A stretch of 64,000 nucleotides of DNA, taken from the NCBI GenBank assembly GCA_040222995.1, contig JAVKBW010000019.1, forward strand, positions 486,003 to 550,002. Reading direction: 5' to 3'. The position numbers and the translations under genes were made by a program. The notes under the pieces were generated by a model, which was not told the DNA's origin, did no database searches, and saw nothing but the letters and a program-made list of their open reading frames with translations. This document shows, one piece after another, positions 8,291 to 18,229 of this stretch (positions are counted from its first letter, which is position 1; every line of letters starts with the position of its first letter). The DNA is from JAVKBW01 sp040222995 (GTDB taxonomy: Bacteria > Pseudomonadota > Alphaproteobacteria > UBA8366 > Aestuariispiraceae).

Positions 8291-9628
8291 ATGCCGCATC
8301 TAGGGCACGTTCTGGTCGGAGATGTCGACACCGACGCGGCGCGCAACCGGCTGCTGTCGCTGAAGCATGCCGGATACAAGGGCTGGCACGCATCGGATGC
8401 CGAAACCCTGATGCGGTTGGCCACCGAACGCAGACCGGATGTCATTCTGCTGGGACCGTTCGCGGAGCCCGGCCAGATGGAAATCGCCGTACAGTGCCGC
8501 GATACAGCCGCAACCTCGCGCATTCCCGTGTTTCTGCTGGATAACGTTGGAACCGACGCGAGCCGGCAGGCGGCGGTGGAAACCGGCGTTGCCGATATTG
8601 CCTCTTATTCATGCCCGACGGATATCCTCCTCGCGCGCCTGCCGAGGATCGTTCGCATGTCGCGTCTGATCCACGAGCTTGAACGCCGTCAGGCGACGGC
8701 AGCCGATCTCGGCCGCGCTGTCGCCGCGGCGCCAGCCGATGCGGTACCGGACTCCCAGGCCGGGTACAAGGTGCTGGTGGTGGCGAATGCCCACCTCTAT
8801 GAGAAAAGCGTCTATGCCAGCGTCTTCAATCAGGATCTGGATGCCGAACTGGAATCGGATGCCTACAGGGCGACCGACCGGATTGACAAAAACGGCGTCG
8901 ATGCGGCTATCGTCATGGTCGACAGCGGTGAGGACCGGGACAAGATCGGTTACTTCTGCACCCATGTCCGCAACAATACCCGCCTGAACGCCCTGCCGAT
9001 TCTGGCAATCGATGATGCCGGGCAGGCTGAAACCCTGTACCGGGTCGGCGCCTCGGTTGTGCTCGAACGCGATAAAAACGCAGCCAGGGCCGTCCAGCAC
9101 GTAAAGCTGCTGGTTAACCGGCAACGGTTTCAGCGAACCCTGTTGCAGCCGCTTGCGAGTATTCTGGGGCCGGAAACCGCCGATGACGGGTTGCCGGACG
9201 CCTATTCCGGCCGGTTTTTCAAAATTCACCTTCGACGGTCCATTGTCGAAGCCATCGAACGCGAAACCGGTGTCGGTATTGCCTGTTTCAGAATCCCGAC
9301 CATCGCAAGAATCCGCGATACGGTCGGACCGGAACAGGCCTCCGCTTTGAAGGAACTGGTTCTTGACCGGATCGTCGAACTGGTCCGGCCCACCGATACC
9401 GTGGCCATCCTGGATGAATACGAAATCGGCGTTATCCTGTGCGACGCCGACGACCGCGAAGGCTACCGCATCGCCAACCGCATTACCGGCATCATGCAGA
9501 ACACCGACTATCGTATCGACGGCGATGCCGCGCCGCTGCGCATCATCGTTCAGTGCGGGGTCGCCGGCCTCAAGCAGGGCGATACGGCCGACACCCTGCT
9601 GGCGCGGGCTCGGGAAAATCTGGTCTAG
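8291..9628 (+). CDS. PleD-like protein with degenerate receiver and GGDEF domains
   Basis: The preferred ATG at 8291 has GAGG eight bases upstream and gives 445 residues; the frame is open upstream to a TTG at 8171. The layout is that of PleD: two receiver-like domains (about residues 1-125 and 155-290) and a C-terminal GGDEF-like domain (about 310-445). Signalling residues are lost throughout. The phosphorylation site of receiver 1 reads VILLG at 51-55 instead of VILLD, its acidic pocket reads VLVGDVD, and receiver 2 starts VLVVANA. The GGDEF signature is replaced by DEYEI at 375-379, in the context VAILDEYEIGVIL. It should therefore not make cyclic di-GMP. A scaffold or binding role is inference. 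Confidence 0.8.
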   Translation: MPHLGHVLVGDVDTDAARNRLLSLKHAGYKGWHASDAETLMRLATERRPDVILLGPFAEPGQMEIAVQCRDTAATSRIPVFLLDNVGTDASRQAAVETGVADIASYSCPTDILLARLPRIVRMSRLIHELERRQATAADLGRAVAAAPADAVPDSQAGYKVLVVANAHLYEKSVYASVFNQDLDAELESDAYRATDRIDKNGVDAAIVMVDSGEDRDKIGYFCTHVRNNTRLNALPILAIDDAGQAETLYRVGASVVLERDKNAARAVQHVKLLVNRQRFQRTLLQPLASILGPETADDGLPDAYSGRFFKIHLRRSIVEAIERETGVGIACFRIPTIARIRDTVGPEQASALKELVLDRIVELVRPTDTVAILDEYEIGVILCDADDREGYRIANRITGIMQNTDYRIDGDAAPLRIIVQCGVAGLKQGDTADTLLARARENLV

Positions 9629-9667
9629 CCGGGTGCAAAGACAACAGGCAGCGGCTATCATCGCCGC

Positions 9668-10330
9668 ATGAAAATAGAAGTTTTCTCCGATCCGGTCTGT
9701 CCATGGTGCTTTATCGGTAAAAAACGCCTTGAAGCGGCGATGGCGCTCAGGCCAAACAATCCGGTTTCGCTTCGCTGGCGGGCCTTTCAACTAAACCCGG
9801 ACATGACCGAAAACGGCATGGATCGGCGCAGTTACCTGAACGCCAAGTTCGGTGGCGAGGATCGCGCACGGGCAGTTTACCAACGGATTGCCGATGTCGG
9901 CCAATCGGTCGGAATCGATTTTCGGTTCGATCTTATCAGAACCACGCCGAACACGATCCAGGCGCATCGTCTGATCGGTTTCGCGCAACGACCGGAACAT
10001 GCCTGTGCTGACGCCGTGATTCAGGGGCTGTTCGAAGCGTATTTTCTTCAGGGCCACAATATCGGCGAAACCGCGGTGTTGCAGGATATTGCCGTCGCTG
10101 CCGGGATCGACGCCGTTATCGCCGCCGCCTATCTGGCGGATGACGAAGACCGTGAGGATATCGTATCGGAGGATATTTTCGCCCGGCGTCTCGGCATCAA
10201 CGGCGTGCCGTGCTTCATCATCGACGGCAAGTTCACGCTATCGGGTGCGCAGGAACCGGAGAGCTTCCTGCCGCTGTTCGACCTGTCCGCCGAAGAACAG
10301 CGCCACGCTCCGGAATCCGCGTCGCTATGA
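9668..10330 (+). CDS. DsbA-family thiol oxidoreductase (FrnE-like)
   Basis: A 220-residue thioredoxin-fold protein of the DsbA/2-hydroxychromene-2-carboxylate isomerase superfamily. The CPWC redox motif is at residues 11-14 and the cis-proline loop is GINGVPCFIIDGKF near the C-terminus. There is no signal peptide, so it should be cytoplasmic, like FrnE of Deinococcus and related proteins linked to oxidative stress. The fragment TTPNTIQAHRLIGFAQ is also typical of this group. It is convergent with mfd, with 14 bases between the stop codons. The substrate is unknown. Confidence 0.9.
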   Translation: MKIEVFSDPVCPWCFIGKKRLEAAMALRPNNPVSLRWRAFQLNPDMTENGMDRRSYLNAKFGGEDRARAVYQRIADVGQSVGIDFRFDLIRTTPNTIQAHRLIGFAQRPEHACADAVIQGLFEAYFLQGHNIGETAVLQDIAVAAGIDAVIAAAYLADDEDREDIVSEDIFARRLGINGVPCFIIDGKFTLSGAQEPESFLPLFDLSAEEQRHAPESASL

Positions 10331-10344
10331 ATAGTCCGAGTTAA

Positions 10345-13300
10345 TCAGGAAGCCACTTCCGCAAGATCGGCGACGCAGCGCGCCACCCCCTTGATACGCT
10401 GTTTCGGGGTATCCCAGGCGCGCATCACCACCAGCTTGTGGTCCGGCCGCAGCTTGATCGTGTTCAGCGACTTCTGGATGAACCCGACCAGCCCCTGCGG
10501 ATTGGCGAAGGAATTGTTGCGGAAAGTGACAACGCCGCCTTTCGGCCCGGCCTCCACCTTCTCGATCCCCGCCTTGCGGCAAAGCTGTTTTATTTCAACG
10601 ACTTTCAGCAGGTTTTCAACCGCTTCCGGCAAGCTGCCGAACCGGTCGATCAGTTCCACGGCGAAGGCGTCTATTTCCTTTCGATCCTTGAGGCCGGAAA
10701 GCCGGCGGTACAGGCCGAGCCGCACAGGCAGGTCGCTGACATACTCTTCGGGGATCAGCACCGCCGCGCCGATATTGATCGTCGGCGACCAGGTTTCCTC
10801 CACCTCCTCGGCAACATCATCCCGCGCCGCCGCCACCGCCTCTTCCAGCATCCGCTGGTACAGTTCAACCCCGACTTCCTTGATATGGCCGGACTGTTCC
10901 TCGCCCAGCAGGTTGCCTGCCCCGCGAATATCCAGATCGTGGCTCGCCAGCGTGAACCCCGCGCCCAGACTGTCGAGTGTCTGCATGACTTCCAGCCGTT
11001 TCTTGGCGGCTTCGCCGATGTTGCGGTTCGGCGGCAGGGTCAGATAGCAGTAACCGCGCTGTTTCGCCCGGCCGATCCGACCGCGAAGCTGGTAAAGCTG
11101 CGACAGACCGAACATGTCCGACCGATGCACGATCATGGTATTGGCGGTCGGAATATCCAGTCCTGACTCCACAATGTTGGTAGACAGCAGAATGTCGTAT
11201 TTGCCGTCGACGAAATCGCTCATCACGTTTTCAAGTTCGGTGGGCGATATCTGGCCGTGCGCCACCGCCATTTTGACATCTGGCAGAAGATCCCTCAGCC
11301 GTTCCGCGACCCGGCCCAGATCGGCGACCCGCGGACAGACATAGAAAACCTGACCGCCGCGATGGCGTTCGCGCTGAATGGCCTCTTTCACGACAACCGG
11401 ATCGTACGGCGTCACGAAAGTCCGCACCGCCAGCCGGTCGACCGGCGGCGAGGCGATGATGCTCATCTCTCGCACACCTGTCAGCGCCATCTGCAAGGTA
11501 CGGGGAATTGGCGTTGCCGTCAGCGTCAGGACATGGACATTCGCCTTCAACTGTTTCAGGCGTTCTTTCTGGCCGACCCCGAAATGCTGTTCCTCATCGA
11601 CGATCAGCAGCCCCAGATCCTTGAATTTTATCGATTTCGACAGCAAGGCATGGGTGCCGACAATGATATCAACGCCGCCTTCGGCGAGTTCCAGCTTTGT
11701 CGCATTCGCTTCCTTCGTCGTCACCAGACGGGACAGTTGCGCCACTTTCACCGGTAACCCTTCGAACCGCTCGGTGAAGGTTCTGAAATGCTGCCGCGCC
11801 AGCAGGGTCGTCGGCACCACGACCGCCACCTGCAGGCCGTTCATCGCGGCGGCATAGGCCGCCCGCAGCGCCACTTCCGTCTTGCCGAAGCCGACATCGC
11901 CGCAGATCAGGCGGTCCATCGCCCGCCCCTTGGCCAGATCTTCCAGCACATCGCCGATGGCCCGCAACTGGTCGTCGGTTTCCGAAAACGCGAACCGGGC
12001 CACGAATTCGTCATACCCGCCCTCGCCCGGCGTTACGGATTCGGCTTTCTTCAATTCGCGTTCGGCAGCGATCTTCAGCAAATGGGCCGCCATTTCGCGA
12101 ACCCGTTCCTTCATCCGCGCCTTGCGCGCCTGCCAGGCGACGCCGCCCAGCTTGTCGAGCTGCACGCCCGCGTCTTCCGACCCATAGCGCGCCAGCGTGT
12201 CGATATTCTCGACCGGCACGAACAGCTTGTCGCCACCGGCGTAGATCACCCGCAGGCAATCATGTGGCGCGCTGTCGACCGACAGGGTTTCAAGACCGTC
12301 GTAACGGCCGATCCCGTGGTCGATATGCACCACCAGATCGCCTTCAGACAGGCTAGAAACCTCACTGATGAATTCTTCGGCCCGCCGCCTACGCCGGGGC
12401 GGCCGCGCCAGCCGCTCGCCCAGCACGTCCTGTTCCGTCCAGACAACCAGATCGTCGCGGGAAAAGCCGTGATCAAGCTCCAGCACCGCAAGTCCCGGCA
12501 CGCCTACGGCAAGGCCCGCCTCTTCCGTCCAGTCCTTCACCGGGTGCAGGTCCGGCAGGCCGTGTTCGTGGAAAAGCTGGGTCAGGCGCGCCGCAGCCCC
12601 TTCGCTGTAGACCGCGAACAGGATTCGGCGTTTGGTTTCCGCCGACAGCCGCGCGCCGACTTCCTCGAACAGGTCGCGGTTCGGATCGGCCCGCGCGGTG
12701 GCGAAATCCAGCGCCGGCCGGCCGCCGGCATCCAGCCGCGTTTCGGTTTCGTCGCCGCCTTCCGGCAAGGCGTAGGAGGAAAAAGCCACAACCGGCCGAT
12801 TGCCCAAACGCTCCGACCATTCCGTCTGGTCAAGAAAATGCCGGGCCGGCGGAACGGGCCGGTAGACAAGCGCTGCGTCGTCACTATCCGTATCGTCGGC
12901 GCTGGCCGCCTTCTTCGGCATCATATCCAGCCGGGCGGCGTAGTAATCGGCAATCGCCTCCATCCTCGATTCGATGACGGAGGCCATGTCGCTGTCGAGG
13001 AAGACCGGCGCACCCGGCACATAGTCGAACACGGTTTCCAGCGTCTCGTGGAAAAACGGCAGCCAGTGTTCCATGCCGGGATGATGCTTTCCGGCGGAAA
13101 TCGCGGTGAAGATTTCATCAGATTCCGACCCGGCCCCGAAAGCCTCGCGGTAGGATCGCCGGAACATCTGGATGGCGCTGTCGTTCAGGGTCACCTCGGC
13201 AACCGGCCGCAGTATGATTTCAGTCAGGCTTTTCCGTTTTTTATCTTCCGGCAGGCTGCGCTGGGTGCCGGCGTCGAACCGCCTTATGGTTTCCAGCTCG

Positions 13301-13860
13301 TCGCCGAAGAAATCCAGCCGCAGCGGGTTTTCCTCGCCGGGCGGGAACAGATCCACGATGCCGCCGCGCACGGCGAATTCGCCCGGTTCGCGCACCGTGC
13401 CCGTACGGTGATAGCCGTTATCCGCCAGAAACCGGTTGAACGCATCCGGTTCGATCGCGCCGCCGATCTTCAGATGCAGGCCCGACCGGCGCAGGGTTTC
13501 CTGCGGCGGCACCCGCTGGGTTGCCGCGTTCGCCGTGGTAATGACGATACGCCGCTCTTCCGGCGATTGCGCCAGCTTGCACAGGGCATCCAGCCGCGAT
13601 GCGACGATATCCGACTTCGGCGACACCCTGTCATAGGGCAGGCAATCCCAGGCCGGCAGTTCCAGAACCGGCACGCCCGGCGCGGCAAAAGCGAAATGCT
13701 GCGCCAGACGGGTGCGTCGAAGGTCGTCGCGCGCGATCACCAGAACCGGCCCATCGGTTTTTTCCATCGCTCCGGCGATCAGAAAGGCATCCAGACCTTC
13801 CGGCGCGCCGCCGACAACCGTCCGGCCCGGCGCGAGTATGTATTTTGAAAGGTCGGTCAC
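10345..13860 (-). CDS. mfd: Transcription-repair coupling factor Mfd
   Basis: A 1171-residue superfamily 2 translocase that removes RNA polymerase stalled at DNA damage and recruits the UvrABC system. Visible domains in order: UvrB-homology module at the N-terminus, CarD-like RNA polymerase-interaction domain (GDLVVHIDHGIGRYDGLETL), helicase domain with Walker A GDVGFGKTE near residue 655 and DEEQHFGV, the second helicase lobe with QLRGRIGRA, and the TRCF C-terminal domain. Length is normal. It starts with GTG at 13860, overlapping the stop codon of sdhE as GTGA, so the two genes form an operon. Confidence 0.97.
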   Translation of the reverse strand: MTDLSKYILAPGRTVVGGAPEGLDAFLIAGAMEKTDGPVLVIARDDLRRTRLAQHFAFAAPGVPVLELPAWDCLPYDRVSPKSDIVASRLDALCKLAQSPEERRIVITTANAATQRVPPQETLRRSGLHLKIGGAIEPDAFNRFLADNGYHRTGTVREPGEFAVRGGIVDLFPPGEENPLRLDFFGDELETIRRFDAGTQRSLPEDKKRKSLTEIILRPVAEVTLNDSAIQMFRRSYREAFGAGSESDEIFTAISAGKHHPGMEHWLPFFHETLETVFDYVPGAPVFLDSDMASVIESRMEAIADYYAARLDMMPKKAASADDTDSDDAALVYRPVPPARHFLDQTEWSERLGNRPVVAFSSYALPEGGDETETRLDAGGRPALDFATARADPNRDLFEEVGARLSAETKRRILFAVYSEGAAARLTQLFHEHGLPDLHPVKDWTEEAGLAVGVPGLAVLELDHGFSRDDLVVWTEQDVLGERLARPPRRRRRAEEFISEVSSLSEGDLVVHIDHGIGRYDGLETLSVDSAPHDCLRVIYAGGDKLFVPVENIDTLARYGSEDAGVQLDKLGGVAWQARKARMKERVREMAAHLLKIAAERELKKAESVTPGEGGYDEFVARFAFSETDDQLRAIGDVLEDLAKGRAMDRLICGDVGFGKTEVALRAAYAAAMNGLQVAVVVPTTLLARQHFRTFTERFEGLPVKVAQLSRLVTTKEANATKLELAEGGVDIIVGTHALLSKSIKFKDLGLLIVDEEQHFGVGQKERLKQLKANVHVLTLTATPIPRTLQMALTGVREMSIIASPPVDRLAVRTFVTPYDPVVVKEAIQRERHRGGQVFYVCPRVADLGRVAERLRDLLPDVKMAVAHGQISPTELENVMSDFVDGKYDILLSTNIVESGLDIPTANTMIVHRSDMFGLSQLYQLRGRIGRAKQRGYCYLTLPPNRNIGEAAKKRLEVMQTLDSLGAGFTLASHDLDIRGAGNLLGEEQSGHIKEVGVELYQRMLEEAVAAARDDVAEEVEETWSPTINIGAAVLIPEEYVSDLPVRLGLYRRLSGLKDRKEIDAFAVELIDRFGSLPEAVENLLKVVEIKQLCRKAGIEKVEAGPKGGVVTFRNNSFANPQGLVGFIQKSLNTIKLRPDHKLVVMRAWDTPKQRIKGVARCVADLAEVAS

Positions 13861-14153
13861 GGTCTGGGGAAATGCTGGCTTAGTTCGATTAAATCGTCCA
13901 TCAGCGGCCCCCGCACGGCTTCCGGCGGCGGTGCGTTATCGACAAGCATCTTGTAGAGGTCCTGATCCGGTATCTGCAGGATCAACTCGAAGGTTTCCAG
14001 ATCGGCCTCGTCCAGAGAATCCAGTTTCGTATCGACAAACCGGCCCAGCAGCATATCCATTTCCCGCGTGCCCCGGTGCCAGGCGCGAAACCTGATCTTT
14101 TTCAGCCGGACCGACCGGCTGTCATTGTCGTTTGCTGTCGGCTCGCTCGTCAT
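13857..14153 (-). CDS. sdhE: FAD assembly factor SdhE
   Basis: A 98-residue member of the SdhE/Sdh5/CptB family, which helps insert covalent FAD into succinate dehydrogenase. The signature RGxxE appears here as RGTREMD near residues 28-34, followed by the helical pattern LGRFVDTKLDSLDEADLETFE. ATG at 14153 is preceded by GGGAGAT. The gene overlaps the GTG start of mfd by four bases and is divergent from recG, an arrangement I recall from other alphaproteobacteria. Confidence 0.93.
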   Translation of the reverse strand: MTSEPTANDNDSRSVRLKKIRFRAWHRGTREMDMLLGRFVDTKLDSLDEADLETFELILQIPDQDLYKMLVDNAPPPEAVRGPLMDDLIELSQHFPRP

Positions 14154-14306
14154 CTCGATCTCCCGGTCACGGCCCCTGAATTAGACCGTCCGGCACAGAC
14201 CGGCAAGTGCCGCGGAACACAATCATTGCCGATGGCATGGCACCGGCACAGCGCCTAGGATAGCATATACACAGAAACCCGTTCCGATCGATCATGCCTG
14301 ACCAAG

Positions 14307-16403
14307 ATGCGCCCTGAAATTCTGTTCCCGCTTTTTGCCCCGACGACATCGCTTCCCGGCATCGGGCCGCGTCTGGCCGGTTTGCTGGTAAAAGCCTGCG
14401 GAGAGCATGTCGTCGATTTGCTGTGGCATCTGCCGCGGGAAATCGTCGACCGCCGCTTCGCCCCGAAAATTGCCGACGCACCGCCGGACAGGATTGTCAC
14501 TATAACCGTCACAATCGACCGCCACGAGCCGCCGCCGGACCGCCGCAGGCCGTATAGAATTCAGTGCAGCGACGACACCGGCACCCTGTCTCTGGTCTAT
14601 TTCCATGCCGACAGGGCCTATCTTGAACGCCTTCTGCCGGTCGGCGAAACCCGGCTGGTCAGCGGTCGCATCGAAATCTACCGCGACAAGCCGCAGATGC
14701 CGCATCCCGACTATGTGGTCGCCCCGGCGCAGAAATCGTCAATTCCCGATGTCGAGGCCGTCTATCCGCTCACGGCCGGCCTGACCCCGAAAGTGATGCT
14801 GAAAGCCGTGCGGGAGGCCCTGAAACGCGCGCCCGTCCTGCCCGACTGGCTCGACCCGGCCTACAGACAGCGCACCGGCTGGCCGGACTGGCAGACCGCG
14901 TTGCTGACCGCCCATAACCCGGATTCCCTTGCCGCGCTGGAACCGGACGGGCCGGCGCGACAGCGTCTTGCCTATGACGAATTACTGGCCAGCCAGCTTG
15001 CTCTGGCGATCATGCGCAGCAAGGCGCGCGGCCTGCCGGGCCGGAAAATTGTGGGCGACAAACGGTTGCGTAAAAAGGTGCTCGACGCTTTGCCGTTCAA
15101 ACTGACCGGTTCGCAGATCGAGGCGCTGAAGGAAATCGGCGCCGACATGGCCTCTGAAAAGCGCATGCTTCGCTTGCTGCAGGGCGATGTCGGCAGCGGC
15201 AAGACGCTGGTGGCTTTGTTCGCGATGCTGAACGCCATCGAATGCGGCGGCCAGACCGCCCTGCTCGCCCCGACGGAAATTCTGGCCCGGCAGCATTTCG
15301 ACACGATCGCACCGCTGGCCGAGGCCGCCGGCGTGACGCTGCGCATTCTAACCGGGCGCAACAAGGGCAAGGCGCGACAGGAAATTCTGGCCGCTCTGTC
15401 GGCGGGCGAGATCGATATTCTGATCGGCACCCACGCCATTGTGCAGGACGATATCGCCTTCAAGGACCTGACATTCGCCGTGGTTGACGAACAGCACCGG
15501 TTCGGCGTGCATCAACGCCTCGCGCTCAGCAACAAAAGCGACCGCAAGAAAGGCGGCGCTGACCTGCTGGTGATGACCGCGACGCCGATCCCCCGCACCT
15601 TGATGCTCAGCGCCTATGGCGATCTCGATGTCTCGCGCCTGCGCGACAAGCCGCCGGGCCGCAAACCCATCGACACGAGGCTGGTGCAGAACAGCCGGCT
15701 GGAACAGGTGATCGATGCGGTGAAGCGCAAGATCGATGGCGGCGGCAAGGTGTTCTGGGTCTGCCCGCTTGTCGAGGAAAGCGAAACCCTGGACGTCGCC
15801 GCCGCCGAGGACCGGTATGCCGACCTGTTGTCGCGGTACGGCGAAAACCGGGTCGCGCTAGTGCACGGCCGGATGAAAGCGAAGGAAAAGGATGGGGCGA
15901 TGCTGCGTTTCGTCGACGGCCCGGCGCAGATTCTGGTCGCGACCACGGTTATCGAGGTCGGCGTCGATGTGCCTGAAGCCAGCGTCATGGTGGTCGAACA
16001 CGCCGAACGCTTCGGCCTCGCCCAACTGCACCAGTTGCGCGGCCGGATCGGACGCGGCGATACCGCGTCGACCTGCCTGCTGGTCTACGGGCGCAATCTG
16101 ACGGCGACGGCGGAACGCCGGTTGCGGACAATGCGCGATACCGAGGACGGGTTCGTGATCGCCGAGGAAGACCTGAAACTGCGCGGCGCGGGCGAATTGC
16201 TGGGCACACGGCAAAGCGGGTTGCCGGTCTTCCGGCTGGCCGATCTGGCGGTACATGACGACCTGCTGCAGACCGCCCGGGACGATGCCAGACTGGTCAT
16301 CGACCGTGACCCCGACCTTAAGTCGGAACGAGGTAAAAGCTTGCGGATTCTGCTATATCTGTTCGAACGCGATTCCGCCGTGGCGACCCTGCGGTCAGGC
16401 TGA
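14307..16403 (+). CDS. recG: ATP-dependent DNA helicase RecG
   Basis: A 698-residue helicase that remodels stalled replication forks and branched DNA. It has the N-terminal wedge OB domain (about residues 1-150), Walker A GDVGSGKTLVAL near 293-304, the DEQHRFGV box, ATPIPRTL, and the second-lobe motif LHQLRGRIGRG. Length matches the family (about 690-700). It is divergent from sdhE-mfd. Its end overlaps the convergent racemase-like gene by nine bases. Confidence 0.97.
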   Translation: MRPEILFPLFAPTTSLPGIGPRLAGLLVKACGEHVVDLLWHLPREIVDRRFAPKIADAPPDRIVTITVTIDRHEPPPDRRRPYRIQCSDDTGTLSLVYFHADRAYLERLLPVGETRLVSGRIEIYRDKPQMPHPDYVVAPAQKSSIPDVEAVYPLTAGLTPKVMLKAVREALKRAPVLPDWLDPAYRQRTGWPDWQTALLTAHNPDSLAALEPDGPARQRLAYDELLASQLALAIMRSKARGLPGRKIVGDKRLRKKVLDALPFKLTGSQIEALKEIGADMASEKRMLRLLQGDVGSGKTLVALFAMLNAIECGGQTALLAPTEILARQHFDTIAPLAEAAGVTLRILTGRNKGKARQEILAALSAGEIDILIGTHAIVQDDIAFKDLTFAVVDEQHRFGVHQRLALSNKSDRKKGGADLLVMTATPIPRTLMLSAYGDLDVSRLRDKPPGRKPIDTRLVQNSRLEQVIDAVKRKIDGGGKVFWVCPLVEESETLDVAAAEDRYADLLSRYGENRVALVHGRMKAKEKDGAMLRFVDGPAQILVATTVIEVGVDVPEASVMVVEHAERFGLAQLHQLRGRIGRGDTASTCLLVYGRNLTATAERRLRTMRDTEDGFVIAEEDLKLRGAGELLGTRQSGLPVFRLADLAVHDDLLQTARDDARLVIDRDPDLKSERGKSLRILLYLFERDSAVATLRSG

Positions 16404-17144
16404 AACCAATCCCCTGAACAGCCGCCCGCACGAAACCTCCGACAGGCTAATGCCGAGAGCCAGCAAAGCCTGATACATCATTGCCTGATTTGATGTGATG
16501 ACCGGTTTGCCGAGCTTTCTCTCCAGCCGCTCAACTGTCTCCACACTTCGCATGTCGGTACAGGACAGCACGATGGCCTCTGCCGACGGGCTGTCAGCTT
16601 TTAGTGCAAGATCGTAAACCTCGTCCGGCATCAATTCGCCCTGGCCATAGTTTCCGAGATCCCGACCGATATCGGCGCGACACACGGTTTCAATACCGGC
16701 ATCGGTGAAGAAGGAAACCGCCAGATCATTGATCGCGCCGACATAGGGTGAAGAGAAGCCAATCCGGCTGACCCCCAGTGATTTGATCGCGGCCACCAGC
16801 GAACCGGCGGCCGTGAAGCCCGGTACGCCCATGCCGTCACGGATCGTCGACGCCAGTTCCCGGTCGAACGCGGTGCCGTGCGTCAGGGTTGCCGATGTAC
16901 AGCCATACAGTACGACATCCGGCCGAACGCCCGCCAGCAGGCGGAGCGGTTCGCTGAGATCGCTATCGCCAAGCCCCGCCATCTGCTCGCTGTCCGGGAT
17001 GGCGTCGATGTCATACCCGCCCATGCGGACGAAATGAACGGACACACCTGCCGGACGCAGCAGGATCATGTCGGATTCCAGATTGGTGTTCGTGAAGGGC
17101 ACAAGAACACCGATACGGGCCCGGCCACGGTTTGGTGCTGTCAC
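16395..17144 (-). CDS. Asp/Glu racemase-superfamily enzyme (maleate isomerase/arylmalonate decarboxylase-like)
   Basis: The chosen GTG at 17144 follows GGAGA and overlaps the stop of the aminotransferase gene as GTGA, giving 249 residues. The protein begins with the family pattern ARIGVLVPFTNTNLESD. It carries the two cysteines expected for a two-base mechanism: YGCTSATLTHG in the first half and VLSCTDMRSVE in the second. Relatives include maleate cis-trans isomerase, arylmalonate decarboxylase and hydantoin racemase. Being last in a hydantoinase-type operon, it may racemise or isomerise an intermediate of that pathway, which is inference. The longer open frame upstream is coding sequence of the aminotransferase in another frame. 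Confidence 0.85.
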   Translation of the reverse strand: MTAPNRGRARIGVLVPFTNTNLESDMILLRPAGVSVHFVRMGGYDIDAIPDSEQMAGLGDSDLSEPLRLLAGVRPDVVLYGCTSATLTHGTAFDRELASTIRDGMGVPGFTAAGSLVAAIKSLGVSRIGFSSPYVGAINDLAVSFFTDAGIETVCRADIGRDLGNYGQGELMPDEVYDLALKADSPSAEAIVLSCTDMRSVETVERLERKLGKPVITSNQAMMYQALLALGISLSEVSCGRLFRGLVSA

Positions 17145-18229
17145 GATGTTTTCTCCATTTCTGTCCAGGCGCGCAGCGCTTCTGTAGCCTGTTTCATGGC
17201 GCTTTCGTCTCCAACTGTTGCCCGAAGACAATCGCCGAGGCCATAGGAATCCATCGGACGCACCACCACGCCGCGCTGCCGAAGTACGGCATCGGCCTGC
17301 GCCGCACGGTCCGCCGATCCGAAGCCGAGCAACAGAAAATTCGTATGGCTTTCCAAAACGTCGAGGCCCAGATCACGGCATTGATCCGCGAAGACATCCC
17401 TGCGAACCGCCGTCGTCTCCACGACCATGTTCTTATAGGCCTGATCACGCATTGCCGCTGTTGCGGCAGCTTGCGAAGCAGAACTCACATTGTTCGGGTT
17501 GAGAAGCTTTCGGACTTCCAAAGCTACTACCGGCGGAAATACGCCCCAGCCGACACGCATACCGGCAAGACTGTAGGCCTTGGAAAAGGTCCGCAGCACC
17601 ACGGTATCGCCACGATCAACAAGATCGAACATCGGCTCGCCAAGATGATCCGTGAATTCGGCATAGGCTTCATCGAGGATCAGCAATACGTTGTCCGGCA
17701 GCTCCGCCCGCAACCGCCGGACAGCCTCGCTGTCGACCCGGGTGCCGGTCGGATTTCCGGGATTGGCGACACATACGGCCCGTGTCGCAGGCGTTACCGC
17801 ATGAAGAATGGAGTCGACGCAAACGGCCCTGTCCCGTTCAGGCGCCGCCGCATACCCGGCATTTACGGCACGGGCTGCACTGGCAAAAAAGGCATAACCA
17901 AATTGTGTAGACAAAACGTCGTTTCCCGGTCCCGTAAAGGCAGCAATCGTCGCGGCAATCAGCTCCATCGATCCGGCGCCGACCAATATTCGGGAAGGGT
18001 CGATCCCGTGCAGATCGGCAATGGCGGCGCGCAGGTCGGTCCAGTCCGGATCGGAATAGAGATGCGAACCGGCTGCGACCTGTGCTGCCGCTTCAATTGC
18101 GTTCGGGCTGGGCGGGAAAGCGCTTTCGTTCTGATTCAGCGGTACCGGCTCAACGCCCGCCGGTATATTGATCCGCGACAGCGCATAGGCATTCATTGCC
18201 GCGACATGGCCTTGCGGTTGGACTGTCAT
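17141..18229 (-). CDS. HisC-like class I/II aminotransferase
   Basis: A 362-residue PLP-dependent aminotransferase. ATG at 18229 overlaps the hydantoinase B stop as ATGA and is preceded by GGAGA. Family marks: LNQNESAFPPSPN at the start, GAGSMELI, the PNPTG-like loop NPGNPTGT, the aspartate in LILDEAYAEF, and the PLP lysine in RTFSKAYSLAGMRVGW. It resembles histidinol-phosphate aminotransferase, but the window has no other his gene. Its place in a hydantoinase operon suggests an amino acid released by ring opening as substrate. That is inference. Confidence 0.87.
   Translation of the reverse strand: MTVQPQGHVAAMNAYALSRINIPAGVEPVPLNQNESAFPPSPNAIEAAAQVAAGSHLYSDPDWTDLRAAIADLHGIDPSRILVGAGSMELIAATIAAFTGPGNDVLSTQFGYAFFASAARAVNAGYAAAPERDRAVCVDSILHAVTPATRAVCVANPGNPTGTRVDSEAVRRLRAELPDNVLLILDEAYAEFTDHLGEPMFDLVDRGDTVVLRTFSKAYSLAGMRVGWGVFPPVVALEVRKLLNPNNVSSASQAAATAAMRDQAYKNMVVETTAVRRDVFADQCRDLGLDVLESHTNFLLLGFGSADRAAQADAVLRQRGVVVRPMDSYGLGDCLRATVGDESAMKQATEALRAWTEMEKTS

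Noticed and set aside
8609..9790. 393-codon frame antisense to the PleD-like gene
   Set aside because: It has no domain similarity that I can recognise, and the plus strand has a good ribosome binding site and PleD architecture.
11788..13848. 686-codon open frame on the plus strand, antisense to mfd
   Set aside because: It lies wholly inside mfd, its product is rich in arginine, histidine and glutamine without any recognisable domain, and long antisense frames are expected in G+C-rich genes with G or C at third positions.
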